A DNA stretch of 64,000 nucleotides, taken from assembly GCA_028752905.1 (NCBI GenBank), contig JAQNBH010000007.1:13191153-13255152 (forward strand), in the 5' to 3' direction. A program made the translations under genes and the position numbers. Source of the DNA: Cladorhizidae sp. MBARI D1340-BT2 (taxonomy: Eukaryota; Porifera; Demospongiae; Poecilosclerida; Cladorhizidae). Below the pieces are notes generated by a model. It was not told the origin of the DNA and did no database searches. It saw nothing but the letters and a program-made list of their open reading frames with translations. Shown here in pieces: positions 60,901 to 64,000 of this stretch. Within the stretch, counting starts at the first letter, position 1; the number at the start of each line of letters is the position of its first letter.

Positions 60901-63793
60901 TGTCATAGTCAACATTACCGGAGATGACGTGATAGATGGAAATGAGACTTTCATGGTAATGTTCACTCTAGCAACACCAGACATATTTCAAGGAGGCTCC
61001 AATGTAATCATCACGATCTTGGATGATGGAGACAGTGAGTTAATAGAATATCAACTATTCAATTATGGTTTTAGTAACAATTATATGTATTGCATTACTT
61101 GGGTAGATGCACAATAAAATTTCTAACACTATTTTCCCCTTCCAAAATGTGGTTAAAATGATCAATTTACATTTTTTTCATTTTCCTCTGCATGGCTATG
61201 TTAGAGGAAGCCATTCATTGACCATTACCTCTCACCTGTATGTACAAATGAACTAGTTCCTGGATTGAAGGATATCAATAATATGTACACATAGATTTTT
61301 TTTAAAATAAGGTCATGCTTAGGAATGCAGACCTCCCATTCACCCACACTGTGTATGGCCCACTTGATTGGAACATGAATCTTGTTGAAGACCAATGCTG
61401 AAGACCAATGCATTCTTACCTTCTTCATCTTTGGATAGTGTGTAAACATTCTCACCTCTAAGTTTTTTGTGTGCACATAGTTGAGGTTAATTATGCATAA
61501 TAGTTTAATGCACTCACTAAGTTGCAAATATTTCTTTTCACATCTGAAACCTGAAGTCTCTATCTTAGCAAGTTTTATATTTACAGTTAAGAAAGACTTG
61601 AATTGTTGTTGACATGCCAAAATGCACATGAGTAACTTGTACCACATGCATGGAGAAAGAAAAATTCAATGTGGCATAATTCACTATTATTAGTATAACC
61701 ATTCTTGTCAACATGTTTGAATTACATCTCTGGTGTACATAAAATCATTTATACATATAAAAATGAAATATAATTTTTGTTGCTATATATTATGATTTAG
61801 ATTCCTGAAATTTGTGATATAGTTTCTAGCAGTGGTGCACGATTAACAAGGAGTGGTCGCTTGTGCAACCGATCATTTTGTTAGCATACATATGTATACA
61901 CATACATATATATTACCCTGTGCTTTACTGATGATGACCATATCATCTACCAGGGGTGGAGCAGATAAGTTCTTAAAAACAAAGGTTGGGTTTTTGTACG
62001 CTAGTATGTGGAGGGTGTAAGACCAATCAATTGCGCTACATTTATGTCGCAAATTTTCCAAACAACCAAGCTACTTCAGGAGGATAAGATTATTTTTTTG
62101 CATGATACAGCTGGATTTGACCAGCTTCCACAGGCACCTAATTGTTCCCAGAGTATGCTATATAGTCAAGCAAACTCTTTTATCGAAGGAGACAATAGCC
62201 AGTACACACTCCATGATCGCCTGTGAAATCGCAATTTGGAAGCCATGCCCTTTTATACCAAACCTTCTCATTTATAACATAGGTGTGTACGAGTCTCTAC
62301 AGAGGATTAAAGTTCCAATAGTCAGGTATAAAGATGAAGACTAGTTGAAACATCGAGAGATTAAATTTTAAGTTGATAATTCAGAAGGTTATTCTAATTT
62401 TATCATGTCCCATGAGAGTTTGTTGAGAGTTTAATTTGGCTTTAAAAAAATTTATGCTAATGCTTCAACCAAAAAAGTTATTGGTTGAAACTTCAGCATA
62501 GAAACTAATTTTGTGTTGATAAAAAAAGACATCCACTGTTTCAGTCAAACTTCCAAGATTTAATTTTGTCTTGCTGAAGTGTTATAAAACAGTTAAGATT
62601 GATTGTCACTCATCAAAATTATGATAATTTGTTTCTTGCTTTTTCAGCCCTCTTGGTTACTTTCAATTCACCCACGATCACGACTACTGAAGGAGATGGT
62701 AATTTCCAGGTCTGCATTGAGATTGTTGATGGGAACATCGACATTGGACAGAGTGTGTCTATCACATACATCCTTCAGAATGGATCTGGTAATAATTTAC
62801 GTTCATAATAAATTCCCTAAGAAAACTTGAAATATATATTTTCCACACCAGTATATATTGCCTTGAGATCTTGTCTACTAGAAGACATACTAATTTTAGT
62901 CAGTAAAAAAAAGAAGTTGTTCTTAAGTGTTCTACTTTATGTTTATTTTTCTATCTCCAAAATACTTTTTTGTAAAGTCAAAATATTCCAAATTTGCCCA
63001 AGCAATGATGCTGCTTTCTTAAATTTATGATGCTTGAAGCTGCTGATTCACCTCCTCTTGTTTTATAGCAAAAAGTAAATGGAGAAAATTTTGAAAGTTG
63101 TTTTTATGTATGCGGAGAGAACATATGAAATTATATGATGATATTTAAAGGATTTCAGTGTTTGAGAACCTTCAAGAACACATCTTACCTGCAAACTTAT
63201 GTATATAATACAGCCATAAAATAACTCAAGCAAATAAACAGGCAACTAAAGGAATACTATATATTAGAACTTTTACCCAGCAAATAATTATGTCGATGTT
63301 GTTTTAAATAACAATCTAGTAAAAAACACAGGAAAAAGGTAATATTATATTTGGCTGTTGTTTATAAGTTGTAAAGGGAAATCTATAAGGGTATGGACAA
63401 AATGGATGTATTTTGATTTGTTTTTCGTAAATCCCATATAAGTACTTGCTTGTTTTTAATGATACATGTGGTACACTTCATTGCTTACTGGCTATGTCAT
63501 GAAATAGTCTCCATATGCAATGAATTATGAAATTTTTTGTTACTCATCTAATCACTTTATATTGAAGTTAAATGCACTCTCTCTTATATCTGCAGAAAAT
63601 GATATTAACATGGCTACGTCTTCAAACATGTTTGAGCTCAATTCCTATGCAAGAACTAATTGCATCTTATTAGACATCATTGATGATAACATCACTGAGG
63701 GGACAGAGAGTTTCACTATTACACTGGTGCAAGGAAGTATGGAGGTTGTGTTTGCAGATCCCACAGCCACCATTGTGATCACTGATGATGATG
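26436..63793 (+). CDS. secreted tandem Calx-beta domain protein, 15 exons visible, 3' end beyond the window
   Basis: This entry describes the whole gene; exons are listed separately. A signal-peptide exon is followed by fourteen exons forming seven Calx-beta domains (A A A B A B A). All junctions are phase 1, and the joined codons (D, T, V, T, I, N, S, R, I, N, F, R, T, E) create no stop, giving about 838 codons. Domain hallmarks recur: SEGDG..VC near the start, then DD..IE.TE.F.I.L, and [10 protein letters not shown] at the end. Calx-beta domains are immunoglobulin-like beta sandwiches that can bind calcium through acidic loops. Here the setting is extracellular: signal peptide, many N-x-T sequons (ENFT, VNDT, VNET, SNVT), one Cys per half-domain. 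Sponge aggregation-factor core proteins and FREM-type matrix proteins are the closest known architectures. No transmembrane segment or other domain is seen within the window. Confidence 0.85.
26775..26854 (-). repeat. dispersed hairpin-tailed repeat, copy on the minus strand
   Basis: On the minus strand it reads AATGAAGGCTAGAGTATCTG then GTCGAAATGTCGAG and a TTGATTATTG end. Related plus-strand copies are at 39827-39900, 41387-41445 and 62332-62390. A 12-bp inverted pair (CTCTAGCCTTCA / TGAAGGCTAGAG, 26821-26854) lies at its edge. Confidence 0.6.
27886..27966 (+). repeat. (TCCA)n tetranucleotide microsatellite
   Basis: About 17 CATC/TCCA units preceded by GTCC variants. The His-Pro-Ser and Trp-Met-Asp-Gly repeat ORFs over it are artefacts. 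Confidence 0.95.
28187..28208 (+). repeat. poly-C tract (22 C)
   Basis: Uninterrupted C run in the intron. On the minus strand it is a G run that could form a G-quadruplex. Confidence 0.9.
28501..28606 (+). repeat. 21-bp minisatellite, 5 units
   Basis: Unit TATACTAGTGGAGTATTTCT plus A. Each unit holds the palindrome ACTAGT. Frame-keeping length gives an LYTSGVF repeat, with no gene context. Confidence 0.9.
28615..29270 (+). repeat. diverged direct repeat, copy 1 (copy 2 at 30235-30860)
   Basis: Several blocks recur in order: CTTGGTTGAG/CTTGGTTAAG, AATGAACAGTCAG/ACTGAACAGTCAT, AGGCTC.GGTAAA, TTTTTGTGGC.AGGAA.AG and GTAGAAGA. A partial third copy may lie at 31085-31200. Confidence 0.5.
29295..29505 (+). 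repeat. short dispersed repeat family, copy 3
   Basis: TTGAGCTCCATAGATTCTGC and ATCTTGAAGGTCCGAATTTG as in copies 1 and 2. Confidence 0.6.
29745..29965 (-). repeat. short dispersed repeat family, copy 4, inverted
   Basis: The minus strand reads ACAACTTTGGAGTTTCGTAG then GTGCACACT. With copy 3 it makes an inverted pair with a 240-bp spacer. Confidence 0.6.
30235..30860 (+). repeat. diverged direct repeat, copy 2
   Basis: Counterpart of 28615-29270. Confidence 0.5.
31735..31884 (-). CDS. possible MADF/Myb-like DNA-binding exon
   Basis: On the minus strand the open frame reads [20 protein letters not shown], then [20 protein letters not shown]. The pattern of a hydrophobic helix ending in tyrosine/tryptophan, a basic linker and AW.E(V/I)A resembles the MADF domain of Adf-1-type factors and of some PIF/Harbinger transposon proteins. 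Only one helix-turn-helix length is present, and no partner exon was found. It may be a transposon remnant or a lone exon in the intron of the Calx-beta gene. Confidence 0.35.
33963..34301 (+). repeat. 28-bp minisatellite, about 12 units
   Basis: Unit GTGTCTACCTGTCCAATCCC plus ACATGCAT, with variable lengths in some units. Overlapping ORFs on both strands (to 206 codons) are artefacts. Confidence 0.95.
35399..35424. repeat. 26-bp perfect palindrome
   Basis: AATAATGCATATT directly followed by its reverse complement AATATGCATTATT. It contains two ATGCAT and a central ATTAAT. It could be a protein-binding dyad or a cruciform; no other context is seen. Confidence 0.9.
36234..36380 (+). CDS. Calx-beta exon A1 of domain 1
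   Basis: 147 nt, acceptor TTTGTTTCAG, donor A|GTAAG. Encodes [25 protein letters not shown] and [10 protein letters not shown]. The SEG turn and the single Cys in the second strand are shared by all A1 exons. It is two codons longer than the other A1 exons. Confidence 0.85.
36770..37462 (+). repeat. degenerate 11-bp repeat tract (TAGCTGGTATC)
   Basis: About 700 bp of imperfect TAGCTGGTATC / TAGCTGGTGTC units inside the intron between A1 and A2 of domain 1, rich in CTAG and AGCT palindromes. Confidence 0.9.
37606..37797 (+). CDS. Calx-beta exon A2 of domain 1
   Basis: 192 nt, acceptor CACTTGCAG, donor G|GTAAG. Encodes [29 protein letters not shown] and [13 protein letters not shown], the acidic loop and final strand of the domain. 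Confidence 0.9.
37798..38900 (+). other. intron sequence, nothing assigned
   Basis: No repeat array or coding signal seen up to the start of the tandem duplication. Confidence 0.4.
40256..40322 (+). pseudogene. truncated Calx-beta exon A1
   Basis: Acceptor TTGTTTCAG and the first 22 codons ([20 protein letters not shown]) match the functional exon at 41807, then break at the duplication junction into GTCAAAAAAAGGC. There is no donor, and the frame stops at about 40366. If spliced in, it would end the protein, so it must be skipped. Confidence 0.85.
41277..41293 (+). repeat. poly-G tract (17 G)
   Basis: Intronic G run in copy 2 of the duplication; a shorter G-rich run is at 39713-39731 in copy 1. 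Confidence 0.85.
41807..41947 (+). CDS. Calx-beta exon A1 of domain 2
   Basis: 141 nt, acceptor TTGTTTCAG, donor A|GTAAG. Encodes [29 protein letters not shown] and [11 protein letters not shown]. Confidence 0.9.
41948..42767 (+). other. intron with an orphan minus-strand ORF
   Basis: The minus strand is open for 133 codons at 42381-41980 (Lys/Ser/Ile-rich). I do not recognise it; it may be chance in AT-rich DNA or a transposon scrap. Confidence 0.3.
42768..42965 (+). CDS. Calx-beta exon A2 of domain 2
   Basis: 198 nt, acceptor TTTGCAG, donor A|GTAAG. Encodes [28 protein letters not shown] and [13 protein letters not shown]. Confidence 0.9.
43296..43342 (+). pseudogene. decayed 3' end of an A2 exon
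   Basis: GAGTTTGTTTAATAGCACAG, then ACCATTATGATC and a GATAATGATG|GTAAG donor, equivalent to [16 protein letters not shown] with one inserted T. The 5' part of the exon is missing. It marks a lost or partly copied domain between domains 2 and 3. Confidence 0.75.
43343..45428 (+). other. intron, nothing firmly assigned
   Basis: ORFs 44213-44410, 44307-44618 and 44932-45165 are open, but their frames and composition show no family. 44985-45230 is weakly similar to 56370-56620, another intron of this gene, consistent with intron DNA copied along with domain exons. Confidence 0.35.
45429..45569 (+). CDS. Calx-beta exon A1 of domain 3
   Basis: 141 nt, acceptor TTGTTTCAG, donor A|GTAAG. Encodes [30 protein letters not shown] and [11 protein letters not shown]. 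Confidence 0.9.
46347..46532 (+). CDS. Calx-beta exon A2 of domain 3
   Basis: 186 nt, acceptor TGTTCACAG, donor A|GTAAG. Encodes [30 protein letters not shown] and [13 protein letters not shown]. Confidence 0.9.
47520..47684 (+). CDS. Calx-beta exon B1 of domain 4
   Basis: 165 nt, unusual purine-rich acceptor TTTAAAAAAAG, donor A|GTAAG. Encodes [36 protein letters not shown] and [13 protein letters not shown]. This is the second domain type, closer to canonical Calx-beta (LVEGNSG, DGTAT). The B1 exon at 59258 has the same odd acceptor and length, which supports the call. Confidence 0.85.
47685..49022 (+). other. intron, nothing assigned
   Basis: AT-rich, without repeat array or coding signal. 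GTGGTGAAATGGTTATCGCG at 48963-48982 only loosely recalls a tRNA D-arm. Confidence 0.35.
49023..49229 (+). CDS. Calx-beta exon B2 of domain 4
   Basis: 207 nt, acceptor TTCGACAG, donor A|GTAAG. Encodes [53 protein letters not shown]. An alternative AG three bases downstream would remove one residue. Confidence 0.9.
49230..49904 (+). other. AT-rich intron part
   Basis: TATGTA/TATATA-rich low-complexity sequence leading into the minisatellite. Confidence 0.5.
49905..51320 (+). repeat. 37/45-bp minisatellite, about 36 units, with higher-order structure
   Basis: Unit GTGATGAAAGTTGTATGTCC plus CTGTGCAAGCATACATA (37 bp). Some units carry an extra GAAGTATA (45 bp). Blocks of variant units recur at offsets of 238 bp (50303 and 50541) and 312 bp (50856 and 51168), showing amplification of multi-unit blocks. 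Because 37 is not a multiple of three and the minus strand lacks stops, ORFs of 462 and 459 codons run across it; they are artefacts. Confidence 0.95.
51630..52550 (-). pseudogene. hAT-family transposase relic in the Calx-beta intron
   Basis: The minus strand from 52545 reads [20 protein letters not shown] then CALCFICC, a TTF-type zinc-finger start. Further on come [57 protein letters not shown] and [16 protein letters not shown]. These appear in hAT order with stops and shifts between. The C-terminal dimerisation part was not found. It is a third hAT copy, of the same broad type as that at 20.5 kb. Confidence 0.75.
52551..54834 (+). other. intron, mostly unassigned
   Basis: Apart from the small 19-bp repeat at 54362-54456 I see nothing. 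The 53080-53310 ORF is hydrophobic but AT-driven. Confidence 0.35.
54362..54456 (+). repeat. 19-bp minisatellite, 5 units
   Basis: Five copies of ACAAACCACTCTTTAGAAG with single-base variants. Confidence 0.95.
54835..54975 (+). CDS. Calx-beta exon A1 of domain 5
   Basis: 141 nt, acceptor TTGCTTCAG, donor A|GTAAG. Encodes [28 protein letters not shown] and [10 protein letters not shown]. It has a sequon at NMT. Confidence 0.9.
54976..57998 (+). other. 3.0-kb intron inside domain 5
   Basis: Contains a degenerate 22-bp repeat (ATTCAGCCCTATATAT-type) at about 56921-57050 and a (TA)n tract at 57910-57944. Otherwise unassigned. Confidence 0.45.
57910..57944 (+). repeat. (TA)n microsatellite
   Basis: About 17 TA units, 55 bp before the next exon. 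Confidence 0.95.
57999..58184 (+). CDS. Calx-beta exon A2 of domain 5
   Basis: 186 nt, acceptor TATTTACAG, donor T|GTGAGC. Encodes [50 protein letters not shown]. The exon's last base is T where the other A2 exons have A or G. Confidence 0.9.
59258..59422 (+). CDS. Calx-beta exon B1 of domain 6
   Basis: 165 nt, acceptor TTTTTTTAAAAG, donor A|GTAAG. Encodes [49 protein letters not shown]. Confidence 0.9.
60180..60198 (+). repeat. poly-G tract (19 G)
   Basis: Uninterrupted intronic G run; possible G-quadruplex. Confidence 0.9.
60828..61034 (+). CDS. Calx-beta exon B2 of domain 6
   Basis: 207 nt, acceptor TATCTGACAG, donor A|GTGAGT. Encodes [54 protein letters not shown]. Confidence 0.9.
61035..62647 (+). 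other. intron with one dispersed-repeat copy
   Basis: 62332-62390 is a fourth copy of the hairpin-tailed repeat (GATGAAGACTAGTTGAAAC). A 140-codon minus-strand ORF at 61647-61225 is open, but I do not recognise it. Confidence 0.4.
62648..62788 (+). CDS. Calx-beta exon A1 of domain 7
   Basis: 141 nt, acceptor TGCTTTTTCAG, donor G|GTAATA. Encodes [41 protein letters not shown]. Confidence 0.9.
63596..63793 (+). CDS. Calx-beta exon A2 of domain 7
   Basis: 198 nt, acceptor TATATCTGCAG, donor G|GTAAG. Encodes [51 protein letters not shown]. The intact donor shows that the gene continues to the right of the window. Confidence 0.9.
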
Positions 63794-64000
63794 GTAAGAC
63801 ATGCATTGATGAAGAATATTCATTAAGCACTCCCTATTTTAATTTGTTCCATATTTCCAAGTGGCAGACAGCAAACATACAACTAACTAAAGCTCATGTC
63901 CAGCTAAAAATTCACATTGGAGGCTTCTTTGAATCTAAATTGAGGATCCAGCTGCCATTAGTTCCAAAAATCCACTCGGCACCTTTAAAATATCAAAAAC

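Noticed and set aside
61225..61647. 140-codon minus-strand ORF
   Set aside because: No recognisable motif and no partner exons; antisense to an intron.

Overview
The window is nuclear DNA of an animal. It is AT-rich, host exons are small with GT-AG introns, most of the space is decayed transposons and minisatellites, and the one clearly active-looking gene encodes a secreted protein of tandem Calx-beta domains. Long Calx-beta arrays are characteristic of sponge aggregation-factor-type proteins and also occur in other marine invertebrates. A sponge is my best guess, but the sequence alone does not prove it. Layout. 1-2.1 kb: the 3' end of a Ty3/gypsy element (RNase H, polypurine tract, LTR), then a 23-bp minisatellite. 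2.37-2.64 kb: a terminal exon of an unidentified host gene carrying an LC3-interacting-type motif. 4.2-4.8 kb: hAT relic (minus). 6.2-7.25 kb: 5'-truncated non-LTR retrotransposon (LINE). 7.5-12.8 kb: a large inverted-repeat structure enclosing a second LTR copy and a broken gene whose C-terminal half has XPG/FEN1-like nuclease motifs and a cysteine cluster, as described for Academ DNA transposons. A gypsy reverse-transcriptase fragment sits in its right flank. 12.9-20 kb: repeats, foldbacks and minisatellites, with no gene I can support. 20.5-22.1 kb: hAT transposase relic with a tandemly duplicated 3' end. 22.16-25.71 kb: a 3.55-kb element with long terminal inverted repeats and ATA target-site copies, carrying the N-terminal half of what I judge to be the same Academ-type protein (minus strand, introns, several disablements).  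26.16 kb to the window end: one plus-strand host gene. A TATA box and a signal-peptide exon at 26.4 kb are followed, after a 9.7-kb intron, by fourteen coding exons (36.2-63.8 kb). Every exon junction is phase 1, so exons can be added or lost without shifting the frame. Two exons make one Calx-beta domain. There are two domain types, A (exons A1+A2) and B (B1+B2), in the order A A A B A B A, and the gene runs past the right edge. About 838 codons are visible and join without a stop. Each domain has one cysteine in its first exon and one in its second, and N-glycosylation sequons are frequent, which fits an extracellular adhesion or matrix protein. A 1.4-1.5-kb tandem duplication has left a truncated A1 exon (40.26 kb), and a decayed A2 fragment lies at 43.3 kb, so the array has been changing by duplication and loss. 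The introns hold another hAT relic (51.6-52.5 kb), a 1.4-kb minisatellite of 37/45-bp units, and other repeats.  Frame and splice calls are by eye; family names come from recognised motifs, not database searches.
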